NCBI RefSeq assembly: GCF_000337575.1
Contig: NZ_AOIM01000007.1
Coordinates: 1 to 64,000 of the forward strand
Length of the DNA: 64,000 nt
Source of the DNA: Natrialba hulunbeirensis JCM 10989
GTDB lineage: Archaea; Halobacteriota; Halobacteria; Halobacteriales; Natrialbaceae
Direction: 5' to 3'
Under the pieces are notes generated by a model. The model was not told the origin of the DNA. It worked only from the letters and a program-made list of their open reading frames with translations, and made no database searches. Positions within the stretch are counted from its first letter, which is position 1, and the number at the start of each line of letters is the position of its first letter. Below are positions 24,949-34,731 of the stretch, piece by piece. Both the position numbers and the translations under genes were made by a program.

Positions 24949-25398
24949 ATGAACGATACCACGCCACCACTGCACCCAATGGAGCGCGAACAGCTTCGGG
25001 CCGAATCAACCCTCGTCGTGACTGTAACGTCATCGAGTGAGTTCCACGATGCTGTCACCGACGGTATCGAGGCGCTCGAACGGGGCGACGCGGTGGATTC
25101 CCCACCGACGCTCTCGTTTACCAGCTACGACGACCTCATGGAGACGCTGACGCCGCGCGTCCTCGATCTCATCGAAGCCATTCGCCGGGAAGAGCCATCC
25201 AGCATCAACGAGACCGCACGGGTTGTTGACCGGGACGTGAAGAACGTCCACGAGGAACTCAGTCGGCTCGCCCAGCTGGGAATCATCTTCTTCGAGGAAG
25301 ACGGCCAGAGTAAGCGCCCGGTCGTCTGGTTCGATGAACTCGTCATCAACCTCCCGTTTGATCCAGAAGCTGGCGACACGGCAACCGCAGCGCCGTGA
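24949..25398 (+). CDS. HVO_A0114-type DNA-binding protein (TumA-like)
   Basis: A 149-residue protein with a C-terminal winged helix: VLDLIEAIRREEPSSINETA, then VVDRDVKNVHEELSRLAQLG and a wing ending FFEEDGQSKRP. This is the pattern of HVO_A0114-family regulators that act as antitoxins of TumE. The start at ATG 24949 follows the TumE fragment; the longer frame upstream is not coding. With the toxin decayed it may now only regulate. Confidence 0.8.
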   Translation: MNDTTPPLHPMEREQLRAESTLVVTVTSSSEFHDAVTDGIEALERGDAVDSPPTLSFTSYDDLMETLTPRVLDLIEAIRREEPSSINETARVVDRDVKNVHEELSRLAQLGIIFFEEDGQSKRPVVWFDELVINLPFDPEAGDTATAAP

Positions 25399-25443
25399 GT
25401 TGCCTACGGAACTAAAACCATCTCTTGGGCTGCCCCCGTCTGG

Positions 25444-26244
25444 TCACCGCCGATCTTCGAGATCATCAATCGCGCGGTGAAACTGCTCACTGTTTGGTGG
25501 ATGTGCCGCCCTCGCCTGCTCTTCTAGCACACCGATGTACGTCTCGAACTCGTCTTGCTCAAGCGTAGCCGCGAGCACGCACTCGACGTATCCGTCGAGC
25601 GCAGACTGCAAGGCGCTGGCGTAATGGTCGTATGCAGCGTCGATTCGATGCTCGTTGTCGTCGATCTCCTCGAACAACGCGCGATAGACGGTCGCGGCTT
25701 CCAGGTAGCGCTCACGCTCGCGATAGTGTGTAGCCACCTCGAAGAACTGCGAGAAGTCGATGGCGTCGGTGACGACCGGATACTCCTGTGTGTGCCGGTC
25801 GAACAGTTGCTCGATTTCGGCGCGGTAGTCGTCGACAGATTTTCCGGCACTGCCGAAACGCGAGACGAACTGCTCACGGAGGTCTGGCTGTTCTGCGAGT
25901 ACGTCACGGACGAACGCCCGGAGGTCGTCGGCCGAGACGGTTTGGAGCAGTGGCTCCACCTGTTCGCTCTCGTCCCGGGGCGGATCGGCGGCGATGTCCA
26001 GCACCACCGCAACAACGTGTTTGCACTCCTCAGGGCCGTCGCATGGACACGTACATCGGGCGTCGATGGTGTTCGCTCCCAATTCGACGACTACATCGTA
26101 GTGAGACGAGCCGCGTACGACGGCGGTGACGATGTCGTTGAACCGTTCGATTCGCTGGATACGTCCCTCGTTGTGATACCGTTGTCCCCGTTCGAACACG
26201 GCATCAGTGCACAGCCTTCGGATGGTCGACTCGTCGATGTTCAT
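25444..26244 (-). CDS. SWIM zinc-finger protein
   Basis: A 266-residue protein. A SWIM finger near residues 60-80 has the CxCxnCxH pattern in CTCPCDGPEECKHVVAV. The rest is helical and repeat-like (RAFVRDVLAEQPDLREQF, YLEAATVYRALFEEI), as in haloarchaeal SWIM proteins of unknown function. The start MNIDESTIRRLC at 26244 is preferred; the frame extends to 26331 with three further Met codons. SWIM domains bind DNA or proteins. It lies between toxin-antitoxin genes but has no evident partner. Confidence 0.8.
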   Translation of the reverse strand: MNIDESTIRRLCTDAVFERGQRYHNEGRIQRIERFNDIVTAVVRGSSHYDVVVELGANTIDARCTCPCDGPEECKHVVAVVLDIAADPPRDESEQVEPLLQTVSADDLRAFVRDVLAEQPDLREQFVSRFGSAGKSVDDYRAEIEQLFDRHTQEYPVVTDAIDFSQFFEVATHYRERERYLEAATVYRALFEEIDDNEHRIDAAYDHYASALQSALDGYVECVLAATLEQDEFETYIGVLEEQARAAHPPNSEQFHRAIDDLEDRR

Positions 26245-26543
26245 CCCATTGATCAGCACTCCCGCCACACTGTTGTTTTGTTCCATCGCCGTGTGGATGA
26301 CCTGCATCACAGCCACTCGTGCCCACCCCACGAGAGACGCACTCGAGTGCAGACGATTGAGAGGCAGGAGTCTCCTTCTCGAGCAACAACCCGGCGTACC
26401 GCGGCTACCCGTGAGTAGTCCATCAAGGTCGACCGTTTTCTACACCGTCGTACAACACAACTCATCAGAGCACAGAACTAACGGACGTTACATTTCTTTC
26501 AGGAGTAACACCCATAACGATCGACCCGCTACTAACAGCTACG

Positions 26544-26924
26544 ATGTCGATCGATAGGGACACGTTCGAGCACTCGAGCGAGGAGGAACTCGAGGGACTA
26601 TCGGCGACCGATCAGGTAATCGGTTTTCTTGCTGCGAACGATGAGTCGGCGTTCAAAGCGAAAGAGGTTGCTCGACGGACCGAACTGGACGAGGGTGCAG
26701 TGAGTACGGCGCTGTCCCGATTGAAGAATCGGTGCCTCGTCGAGCACAAGGGGTCTTACTGGGCGATTACGACGGACGTCGAGCGACTTGACGCGCACGG
26801 CGGCTATGCCCGGGCGACGGCGCTGTTCAACGACCAACTCGGGACAGAGGCGCGTGAGGAGTGGCGAGCACACGCGCCCGATGAACCGCATCCGAGTCAG
26901 CAAGACAATACTGACGATAGATGA
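26544..26924 (+). CDS. Winged-helix antitoxin of a PemK-type module
   Basis: A 126-residue winged-helix protein with KAKEVARRTELDEGAVSTAL, SRLKNRCLVEHKGSYWAI as recognition helix and wing. It is paralogous to the solitary gene at 3910. Its stop overlaps the toxin start as ATGA (26921-26924). It is likely to neutralise the toxin and repress the operon. Confidence 0.82.
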   Translation: MSIDRDTFEHSSEEELEGLSATDQVIGFLAANDESAFKAKEVARRTELDEGAVSTALSRLKNRCLVEHKGSYWAITTDVERLDAHGGYARATALFNDQLGTEAREEWRAHAPDEPHPSQQDNTDDR

Positions 26925-27271
26925 CGGCGACGGAGCCGATTTACGAGCCCGGCGACGTCGTCTATGGTGACGACCCGTACAAAGGCGACGAAGCGGCTCG
27001 TCCGTGGCTTATCCTCTCCAACCACGACGGGCGACCGTTCCACGGCGAGCAGTATATTGCAGTCACCCTGACGACCAGAACGTGGATGGACGGACTCATC
27101 GAAATCGAGTCTGACGACTGGCTCCGTGGCGGGACGCCTGCCGACAGCCGAATCGCTCCGTGGGGAGTCCAATCGATTACGAGCGAGGACATCGATTACT
27201 GGCAGGGACGAATCGCCGAGGGCTGCTGTACTGACGCGATTGAGTCCCTCGTCGAGTACCTCCGATCGTAA
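26921..27271 (+). CDS. PemK/MazF-type toxin
   Basis: A 116-residue SH3-like barrel protein: YEPGDVVYGDDPYKGDEAARP, WLILSNHDGRPFHGEQYIAV, TLTTRTW and SRIAPWGVQSI are the strands and loops typical of PemK/MazF-like mRNA interferases in haloarchaea. It is intact and translationally coupled to the winged-helix antitoxin. Confidence 0.82.
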   Translation: MTATEPIYEPGDVVYGDDPYKGDEAARPWLILSNHDGRPFHGEQYIAVTLTTRTWMDGLIEIESDDWLRGGTPADSRIAPWGVQSITSEDIDYWQGRIAEGCCTDAIESLVEYLRS

Positions 27272-27436
27272 CCCTCACCCATGAAGACCTGTTGACGAAC
27301 ATACAATACCGTCTCCACACAGCAGGCTGTCGATTGTTCGCTTCGATGATGCAGTGCAACTGAACGGACGAGTCGATACCGATCTGTGTCGTGATTCAGG
27401 GGGAGGCCCTCCACACTTCACCGTTTGACGCAGTTC

Positions 27437-27733
27437 TCAGAATGGGGGCTCAAACAGCTGTACGCAACAGTCGTGGGTCACAGCCACCGTATAGCCGTAA
27501 TACCGAAAGGTTACACGGACGGGTGACTCGTGACGATTTGCGTGGTCGACAAGCGAATCCAGTGCCGCCGGATCTATTCGGTCGTGCAGCGGCGGGAGGT
27601 CGGCCACTGGAGTATTGGTTCTGGCGGCAACCGCCCGCGTAATCGCTGCTGTGAGTGAATCGGACCCCTGAACGTTGACACGGAGAAGGAGGTCCTCACT
27701 CTCCGGATTGGAGTCGCTGTTGGGGTTGGTCAC
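27437..27733 (-). CDS. HalOD1 output-domain protein
   Basis: A 98-residue stand-alone haloarchaeal output domain 1. SLTAAITRAVAARTNTPVAD, LPPLHDRIDPAALDSLVDH and a terminal beta hairpin VRVTFRYYGYTVAVTHDC match the family. HalOD1 occurs alone or fused to receiver and PAS domains and is thought to be a signalling output. No sensor is next to it. Confidence 0.88.
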   Translation of the reverse strand: MTNPNSDSNPESEDLLLRVNVQGSDSLTAAITRAVAARTNTPVADLPPLHDRIDPAALDSLVDHANRHESPVRVTFRYYGYTVAVTHDCCVQLFEPPF

Positions 27734-28133
27734 ATTAGAGAGTGTGACTATCGTCCAAAGAGACTGGTTCCAATACAGTTGGGTATCATAACCCCTCTAA
27801 AACCACACAGTTTACACGATGGTCGGCCAGTAGATTAATACACGCCCCATACCACTGCACAGATAGCGAAGCAGGCGGCGTTGCCGATACAACCACCGTA
27901 CGAGTCGGCAACACCGTCCTCTTCGCGTCGCTACCGTCGTCAGACGGTAGCCCACTGCCGCTGTCCGATCCACCATCCCTGTGAATCGGACACAGGTCCG
28001 ACTGCAGGGTGCACACGTGTCCCACTACTCGTGTTGTGACCCGCAGTCGGCCTACTCATGTCTCAGTCCTCCTGCCAACTAGTCTCAACGGCGAGAGCAA
28101 TCCACTTTTCTTCATACACGTGTTCGTTCGGAT
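27734..28133. other. Intergenic region, no gene seen
   Basis: Short frames in either direction show no conserved features. It separates the divergent HalOD1 gene and the epimerase gene and should contain both promoters, but no convincing TATA box was found. Confidence 0.4.
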
Positions 28134-29120
28134 ATGGACATTCTCGTCACGGGCGGTGCCGGCTTCATCGGCGGTCACCTCGCCGAGTCGTTCGCCGCGG
28201 CCGGCCACGACGTTACGGTGCTGGATAACTATGAACCGTACTACGACCTCGGGATCAAGGACCACAACGTCGAGGCGGTCGAAGCGGCCGCCACCGACTC
28301 CGACGGCTCCTGCGAGATCGTCGACGGCTCAGTCACCGACGCCGACCTCCTCACCTCACTTACCAAACAAACCGACATCATCTACCACCAGGCCGCCCAG
28401 GCCGGCGTCCGCAAGAGCGTCGAGGAACCCGACAAGGTCAACGAATTCAACGTCACAGGTACCGTCAACGTCCTCGAGGCGGCCCGCACCAACGACGTCG
28501 ACCGTGTCGTCTACGCCTCCTCCTCGAGTGTCTACGGCAAACCGGAGTACCTCCCCTACGACGAGGCCCACCCGAACGAACCCGTCTCTCCCTACGGCGT
28601 CTCCAAGCTCTCGGCCGAACACTACATGCGCGTCTACAACGAGGTCTACGGCCTCCCGACGGTCTCCCTGCGCTATTTCACCGTCTACGGGCCACGAATG
28701 CGCCCGAACATGGCCATCTCGAACTTCGTCTCGCGCTGTATGCGCGGCGACCCCCCAGTCATCTACGGCGACGGCGAACAGACACGGGACTTCACCTACA
28801 TCGCGGACGTCATCGACGCGAACCACCGCCTGCTTACCGACGACAGCGCCGACGGCGAACTGATGAACATCGGGTCGACGGACAACATCGACATCGAGAC
28901 GCTCGCTGAGGTCGTCCGCGACGAAATCGATCCTGACCTCCCAGTCGAGTACACCGACGCACGAGACGGCGATGCTGAGCACACGCACGCGGACATCTCG
29001 AAGGCGAACGAACTGATCGGCTACGAGCCGAGTCGGGATATCCGCGAGGGTGTCAGGGAGTTCATCGACTGGTACGAGACGAACCGCGAGTGGTACGAGC
29101 CGCTCGTCGTGAACTCGTAA
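28134..29120 (+). CDS. NAD-dependent sugar-nucleotide epimerase/dehydratase
   Basis: A 328-residue extended SDR protein. The Rossmann motif GGAGFIGGHL is at residues 7-16 and the catalytic SSSSVYG...YGVSK region gives Tyr and Lys of YxxxK near residue 153. FTVYGPRMRP and GDGEQTRDFTYIADV are the substrate-domain signatures. Family members interconvert UDP-sugars such as UDP-Glc/UDP-Gal or form dTDP/UDP-deoxysugars; the substrate is not resolved. It may supply nucleotide sugars to the glycan locus 7 kb upstream. Confidence 0.9.
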   Translation: MDILVTGGAGFIGGHLAESFAAAGHDVTVLDNYEPYYDLGIKDHNVEAVEAAATDSDGSCEIVDGSVTDADLLTSLTKQTDIIYHQAAQAGVRKSVEEPDKVNEFNVTGTVNVLEAARTNDVDRVVYASSSSVYGKPEYLPYDEAHPNEPVSPYGVSKLSAEHYMRVYNEVYGLPTVSLRYFTVYGPRMRPNMAISNFVSRCMRGDPPVIYGDGEQTRDFTYIADVIDANHRLLTDDSADGELMNIGSTDNIDIETLAEVVRDEIDPDLPVEYTDARDGDAEHTHADISKANELIGYEPSRDIREGVREFIDWYETNREWYEPLVVNS

Positions 29121-29229
29121 CTATCATCGCTGCGTCTCCGGCCCGTCTCGTCGGCGATCGGCGACAAGCCACCTGAACGGTTGTTCACTGTCGCGAACAC
29201 TTATCCGGGCGTAGCACAGGTGTACGAGC

Positions 29230-31440
29230 ATGCACGCGCTCCACATTCTGCATGTGGACACCGATTCTGCGTTTTCTACCTACGTTTCTCGTGCGGGGGG
29301 ACAGCGATCGGACACAGCCACGGACACAAACACAGCTACAGCTACCGCCACAGTCACCACCGTCGACACAGCAGCGGCCGCACTCGAGTACCTCGCCGAT
29401 GACGACCACAGTATTGACTGTCTGGTAACCGAGTACGACCTTCCCGAGTCGGACGGACTCGAGTTACTCGAGCGTGTTCGGGAGACACATCCGGATATTC
29501 CGTTTATCCTGTTCACTGGGGAGGGGACTGAACAGGTTGTAAGCGAGGCGATCTCTGCTGGTGCGACCGACTATCTGGAGAAAACAGGCGGCACGGAACA
29601 GTATGAGTTGCTTCTCAGTCGAATCGAGAAGTTCGTCGATCGACATCGGTCCAGCCAAGAACGGGACAGGGTCTATCAGGCACTCGCGAGTGCGACTGAA
29701 GGGATCGGACTGCTTGGATCGGACGGTCGGTACATCTACGTCAACGATGCGTACGCAGCAGTGTACGGCTACGAACCCGAGGACCTCATCGGAACACACT
29801 GGAAACAGTTGTACCCTGCCGATGAAGTCGAGCGTTTCACCGACGACATCCTCCCATCACTGCACCGCACTGGCGAATGGAGCGGACGGAGTCGGGGAAA
29901 GCGGGTCACTGGTGAAACCTTCCCCGAGAAACTCTCGCTCACGAGTCTCGAAAACGGTGGACACGTCTGTGTCGTCCGCGATGTCTCCGATCAACTGGCG
30001 CGAGAACAGCAGTTCGACACGCTGGCGGACAATCTCCAGGGCGTTGTCTATCGCTGTGGGTACGATCCCGACTGGCCGATGCAACACGTTCTCGGGAACG
30101 TCGAGGAGTTTCTCGGCTACACGGCCCACTCACTCGAGACACAGCGACTCCTGTGGAGAGATGTGATCCACCCGGAGGACCGTGAGATGGTGTGGGAGAC
30201 CGTTCAAGAGGCGGTCTCAAATGACGAGCCGTACAACATCACCTACCGGGTGACCACACGATGTGGCGAGACGAAGTGGGTTATCGAGCGCGGCCGTGGT
30301 GTGCCTCGTGTTGACGGCTCAGTCACTACTCTGGAAGGGCTCATTACTGATATCACGGCACGCAAGGAACGCAAACAGGAACTCGAGTGGAAGACCAAGG
30401 CGATGGACGAAGCTTCGATGGGGATCGTCATCGCTGACCCCACCGAAGCCGACACGCCGATCACCTATGTCAACAAGGAGTTCTGTGAACTGACGGGCTA
30501 CGACAGGGAGGACGTACTCGGTCGCAACTGCCGATTTCTGCAGGGGCCACTCACCGCGGAATCGACGGTCGAGACGGTACGAGAGGGGATTGCAAACGCG
30601 GAGCCAGTCGACGTCGACATCCTCAATTACAGACGCGACGGTACCCCCTTCTGGAACAACTTGCAGATCACACCGGTGTTCGACGATGATGGCTCGGTGT
30701 CGTACTTCGTTGGGTTCCAGACCGATGTCACGGCACGGATCGAGTACGAGCGACGCATTGCGGTGCTCCACCGGATACTACGCCACAACATCCGAAACCA
30801 TCTCAACGTCCAGCTCGCCCAACTCGAGGAGTTGCTCGACTCGGAGTCGAATGAGGAGGCCGCCATAGAAAACGTTCGAGCGCCGGCGCTCAGCCTACTC
30901 GAATCGAGCGAGAAAGCCCGTCGGATCGAATCGGTCCTCTCCTCGGCCTCGTTCGATCCGGACACGGTCCCAATCTCGTCGCTCCTCGATCGAGCGTACT
31001 CGAGTGCCAGCCTTCCGGAGGGCGAGGAGAGTGTCCACGTTTCGCGGGAAGATGGAGCGGATCCGACCGTGTTGGCTCCGCCGGAAGTTGCCGTTGCGTT
31101 CCGCGAACTGATCGAAAACGCGGTCCACCATGCGACAGACGCCTCGCCCACCGTGTCGATTACCGTCGAAACGAAGACGACGACGGTTGCATCGGACGGG
31201 CGGACGACTGCGGTTGTCGTCGTGCGGATCGAGGATACGAATCCGCATATCGCCGAGATGGATCGGACGAGGCTGCTTGGGAACGACGAATCACCGGTCC
31301 ACCATGGGTCGGGACTCGGTCTCTGGCTGGTCAACTGGCTCGTCACGATGTCCGGCGGGATGATCGAACACGAGGCGATGGATGGTGGCGGAAACCGTAT
31401 TTCGGTCGCGCTCTTGCGTCCGGAACCACAGCGCTCCTGA
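29230..31440 (+). CDS. Receiver-PAS-PAS-LOV/PAS histidine kinase
   Basis: A 736-residue cytoplasmic sensor kinase with no membrane span. Residues ~1-130 form a receiver-like domain with a threonine-rich insertion (~28-45); at the phosphoacceptor position the sequence is LVTEYDLPESDG, with Glu68 where Asp is normal. Three PAS domains follow (~155-265, ~265-380, ~385-500). The third has GRNCRFLQG with Cys434, the flavin-adduct motif of LOV photoreceptors. The kinase core has RHNIRNHLNV with His519, ELIENAVHHA and GSGLGLWLVNWLV. A weak TATA (TTATCC, 29201) is 27 nt before the ATG. Confidence 0.9.
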   Translation: MHALHILHVDTDSAFSTYVSRAGGQRSDTATDTNTATATATVTTVDTAAAALEYLADDDHSIDCLVTEYDLPESDGLELLERVRETHPDIPFILFTGEGTEQVVSEAISAGATDYLEKTGGTEQYELLLSRIEKFVDRHRSSQERDRVYQALASATEGIGLLGSDGRYIYVNDAYAAVYGYEPEDLIGTHWKQLYPADEVERFTDDILPSLHRTGEWSGRSRGKRVTGETFPEKLSLTSLENGGHVCVVRDVSDQLAREQQFDTLADNLQGVVYRCGYDPDWPMQHVLGNVEEFLGYTAHSLETQRLLWRDVIHPEDREMVWETVQEAVSNDEPYNITYRVTTRCGETKWVIERGRGVPRVDGSVTTLEGLITDITARKERKQELEWKTKAMDEASMGIVIADPTEADTPITYVNKEFCELTGYDREDVLGRNCRFLQGPLTAESTVETVREGIANAEPVDVDILNYRRDGTPFWNNLQITPVFDDDGSVSYFVGFQTDVTARIEYERRIAVLHRILRHNIRNHLNVQLAQLEELLDSESNEEAAIENVRAPALSLLESSEKARRIESVLSSASFDPDTVPISSLLDRAYSSASLPEGEESVHVSREDGADPTVLAPPEVAVAFRELIENAVHHATDASPTVSITVETKTTTVASDGRTTAVVVVRIEDTNPHIAEMDRTRLLGNDESPVHHGSGLGLWLVNWLVTMSGGMIEHEAMDGGGNRISVALLRPEPQRS

Positions 31441-31667
31441 GCGAATCGGACTGGAAGTGCACAACCCAGACCTGGACTGACCGACGGAGAGTGACGACAG
31501 CGTACCCATTGTCCTGGACTGTACCCGAATCCACGACAGCAGTTAGCCAGTGGCTGGTTCACAGTGGCGACCTGCTCTGGGATGGAAATAGCCAACACAA
31601 AACAAGATTCGCTATACAGTCAACAGACAGAGTATTCGGTCATGAATACAAACTGGTTTGCCTGAAG

Positions 31668-31675
31668 CTTTATAC
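31668..31675 (+). promoter_or_regulatory. TATA box of the second histidine kinase
   Basis: CTTTATAC is centred 28 nt upstream of ATG 31700, consistent with a leaderless transcript separate from the preceding kinase. Confidence 0.6.
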
Positions 31676-31699
31676 CGCATGAATCGCTAGTAGAGTCGA

Positions 31700-32752
31700 A
31701 TGACTGGGGACGACCTATCTGATTATGAGTATATCTCTGATGAGCTCTCCGATATCGACGATCGCTTCTTTCGAATTCTTGTACTGAACACGTCGGAGGG
31801 ACTGCTCACAATCGACAAGCAGAGCCAAATTCTATTTGCAAACCCCGCTATCGAGGACATTCTCGGCTACACGCCGTCGGAACTGGTCGGGAGTTCGAAA
31901 CTCGAGATCATCCCTGAGCGATTGCGGCCGGTTCACGAGCGCCAACTCGCGAAGTACATCGACACCGGTGAGCAAAATATCAACTGGGACGGAATGGAGT
32001 TGCCTGCACTCCACAAGGATGGACACGAGGTTCCGGTATCGATTAGCCTCCGGGAGCACGAGTACGAGGGAACCAGGTTGTTCACCGGCGTGTTCCAAGA
32101 TATCTCTGACCGCAAGGAAAAAGAAAACCGCCTGCAGGAACAGAACGAGCGCCTCACAGAGTTCGCGAGCCTCCTTTCACACGACCTTCAGAATCCCGTC
32201 AACATCGCACAGGGATACACAACAGATCTGATGACTGACCTCGACCGGACCGAATTAGACGAGGTCATGGACGCTCTCACGCGGATTCAGGAGCTTCATG
32301 ACGACATGCTCACGCTCATCAAACAGGAGAATCAGGCCCACTGTCGCGAGCGTGTCTCACTTGCGGACGTTGCGACTGAATCCTGGCGCTGGGTCAATAC
32401 GGAGAACGCGACGCTGACCATCACGGACGACGTCCGACCAGTTCTGGCCGACGAAACGCAGTTCAAGTCGTTACTCGAGAACTTGTTCAACAACGCCGTC
32501 GAGCACGGCGGCCCGAACACGACTGTCGAGGTCGGTTGGCTCGCATCCGACACCGGATTCTACGTCGAAGACGATGGGGTAGGGATCCCCGAGGACGAAC
32601 GCGATTCGATCTTCGATCACGGATACACGACACACCGTGACGGAACTGGTCTTGGACTTTCGATTGTCGAGCGAGTTGCCTCCGCTCACGACTGGGAGAT
32701 CGAACTTGGCGAGAACAATGACGGAGCACGGTTCGAATTCCACATCGAGTAG
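31700..32752 (+). CDS. PAS histidine kinase
   Basis: A 350-residue soluble kinase. The PAS domain (~25-137) has DKQSQILFANPAIEDILGYT and ends FQDISDRKEKE; the HisKA helix has FASLLSHDLQNPV with His161; the ATPase domain has NLFNNAVEHGGP, DDGVGIPEDERDSIFDHG and GTGLGLSIVERV. No transmembrane segment or receiver domain is present, so it needs a separate response regulator. The input signal is unknown. Confidence 0.92.
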   Translation: MTGDDLSDYEYISDELSDIDDRFFRILVLNTSEGLLTIDKQSQILFANPAIEDILGYTPSELVGSSKLEIIPERLRPVHERQLAKYIDTGEQNINWDGMELPALHKDGHEVPVSISLREHEYEGTRLFTGVFQDISDRKEKENRLQEQNERLTEFASLLSHDLQNPVNIAQGYTTDLMTDLDRTELDEVMDALTRIQELHDDMLTLIKQENQAHCRERVSLADVATESWRWVNTENATLTITDDVRPVLADETQFKSLLENLFNNAVEHGGPNTTVEVGWLASDTGFYVEDDGVGIPEDERDSIFDHGYTTHRDGTGLGLSIVERVASAHDWEIELGENNDGARFEFHIE

Positions 32753-32844
32753 CGCCGTTCTGCGGTTGGACCAGCCATTGAAATCGAACTCGGTACTGTG
32801 CCCCAGAATGTGATCATCGGATGGCGATGGGGTAGACGTGTCAG

Positions 32845-33744
32845 TTACGTCTCGTCGTTCTGTCTCTCTCCCGCGATCTCTGTGTTCCCATCTGCTCCGT
32901 TTGTTCTCTCTCGCTCTGTCTCCGCCCCTGCCTCTCCCGCTTCCGACGAGTCCTGTTCATCGCTTCGCCTCGCCGTTTCTGGCGGTTCAGGCGGCTCGAA
33001 CGCCGCGATAAGCCATTGCCCGGCCCGCGTCTCCACCAACTCGTCGAGACTCCGCTGTGACCGGGTTCCCGCTGCTGCCAGAGCCGTGACACCGAGAGCG
33101 GAGACGACCACCAGTTCGGACGGGGCCGCGTCACGCTGAACCGAGTACAACAGTGAGATGAGAATCAGGGGAAGAACGAGAAGGCTCACGATCCGAACCG
33201 GTCGGTCACGAATCGTGGCCCACCCCTGACGCCCTCGCGTTGCGAGTCCGGAGGACTCGAGTGCGACGTCGAGACGTGCGAGCACGTGATCGAGCACTCG
33301 AATCACCGGCCCAACGGTCCACGTCTCGCGCAGGTCGATAACGATCACGTCGGGATCGGGTTCGGCCGTAAGCCAGCGATAGCAGTACGACTGTTCGACG
33401 TAGTGTTTCCAGGTAGCACCGATCGAGGCGATCCGTGACTGTTTTGCCACCGTCGTCGCTCGCGATTCGACGCGAGAGAACGCCGCTGACACGTCGGCCA
33501 GCCGCGACTGTGCGGCTGACTTGCGAGCCGTATCCGTGAGTTGGGCGACGCGAGAGGTGCCAGCGTCCCCGTCTGGCTGGGTTGCGGTGTCCACCACGTC
33601 CGCTGCATCGGCGTCCGTAGCCGGCGGTTCACGACTCGCGTCTTCAGTGGCCTCTCCGCCTGCCATCTCGTCGGCGTCTCGAGTCCGTTCTTCGGTGTCG
33701 TGATCGGTATCTGAGCCGGTAGCCGGCTCTGACCGATCACTCAT
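32845..33744 (-). CDS. Membrane protein with acidic N-terminus, unknown
   Basis: A 299-residue protein. Residues 1-80 are highly acidic and probably disordered. The middle contains VEQSYCYRWLTAEPDPDVIVIDLRETWTVGP region, recurring in haloarchaeal proteins of unknown role. Two hydrophobic segments (~188-205 and ~213-230) are followed by a charged tail. The ATG at 33744 is preferred over the frame start at 33837, whose extra residues are low-complexity. Confidence 0.7.
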   Translation of the reverse strand: MSDRSEPATGSDTDHDTEERTRDADEMAGGEATEDASREPPATDADAADVVDTATQPDGDAGTSRVAQLTDTARKSAAQSRLADVSAAFSRVESRATTVAKQSRIASIGATWKHYVEQSYCYRWLTAEPDPDVIVIDLRETWTVGPVIRVLDHVLARLDVALESSGLATRGRQGWATIRDRPVRIVSLLVLPLILISLLYSVQRDAAPSELVVVSALGVTALAAAGTRSQRSLDELVETRAGQWLIAAFEPPEPPETARRSDEQDSSEAGEAGAETERERTNGADGNTEIAGERQNDET

Positions 33745-33885
33745 CGTGCTCGCACCTCGGCCGATAGCTGCGGCCAGCGTCGCTGTATCACTCGCGGCCC
33801 GAGCGCTGTCGCTCGACAGACTGCGAAGCGTTCGCAATGAGCGGAGATCATAGTGAGAGCGAACATAGGACGACAGATGACGCCG

Positions 33886-34731
33886 TCACTCGAGTTCAGT
33901 GACGGTACCGCTAACAGTCGTGGACTCAAGGTCGAACGCAATAGTGTTTCCGGCCGTGAGTCGGTCACCGCGGAAGTAGACTCCCTCTTCACCGGCACGC
34001 TCTGTCGTTTCTAACTCGACGGTGAGCGTTACGTCCTCGTTCTGTGGGTGTTCGGTTTCGTAGAGTTCTCCGTCCTCGGTTTCGGCGACGACGGTTGCTG
34101 GGTCACGATCGACGGCGGTGACCGTTACAACGGTCTCGCCGTGTGCGGTTTCAGTCATGTTTTCTGAGAGGTGGTCCGCGACGCTCGGATCGACGTTCGA
34201 GAGAGACACGGTCGCGGTCGTCGTTGTCGGCTCGATACCGAGCGTGTCGTCGTCGGCATCGACCGCAGTGACCGTGCCGTTTGTGGCGTACCAGCCGAGA
34301 TCGAGGCGAAGGCTCTCGCCGAGGTGAAGCGGCTCCGATCCGACGCGGAACACGTCGCGGTCGTTCTCCGTACTCGCCAATCCGTCGACCTCTGCACGGA
34401 CGAGCGCCTCTTGCGGGCCGTTCGGTGGCGGTGCCGTGACGTAGACGTCGCTCAGCGTTACTTGCTCACCGGTACCTGCAACCGTCGCGGTCGTACCGTT
34501 ATCCAGGCGGTCGGCAACGTAGCCGGGCTGGTCACCGAGATCGAGGGTGACGTAGCGTGTCTCTGACTCCCCGTCGGGTCCGCTCTCCGATTCGTCCGTC
34601 GCTGGCTCGTCACCACTGCCCAAAACGAGTGCGGCCCCCGCCACGACGACGGCCAACACCATGAGGATGACAAGCGCGTCGACGACGTTGACGACCCCGA
34701 AGATGTTGCCGTCTTCGTCGATCAGTGCCAT
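33886..34731 (-). CDS. DUF4330 family membrane-anchored protein
   Basis: A 281-residue protein starting MALIDEDGNIFGVVNVVDAL with a single N-terminal membrane span (~17-38), the DUF4330 signature, then an acidic extracellular part with repeated beta-strand patterns (VTLDLGDQPGYVADRL; VSLSNVDPSVADHL). Its function is unknown. The membrane protein downstream (33744) may be in the same operon. Confidence 0.85.
   Translation of the reverse strand: MALIDEDGNIFGVVNVVDALVILMVLAVVVAGAALVLGSGDEPATDESESGPDGESETRYVTLDLGDQPGYVADRLDNGTTATVAGTGEQVTLSDVYVTAPPPNGPQEALVRAEVDGLASTENDRDVFRVGSEPLHLGESLRLDLGWYATNGTVTAVDADDDTLGIEPTTTTATVSLSNVDPSVADHLSENMTETAHGETVVTVTAVDRDPATVVAETEDGELYETEHPQNEDVTLTVELETTERAGEEGVYFRGDRLTAGNTIAFDLESTTVSGTVTELE

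Noticed and set aside
25555-26418. A plus-strand frame of 287 codons
   Set aside because: Antisense to the SWIM zinc-finger gene, whose CxCxnCxH motif is visible.
28009-28863. A 284-codon frame rich in Ser/Thr/Pro/Arg
   Set aside because: Shadow of the epimerase gene in another frame; composition is typical of out-of-frame GC-rich DNA.
30627-31598. A long minus-strand frame over the receiver/PAS kinase
   Set aside because: Antisense shadow, no domains; the plus-strand kinase motifs are complete.
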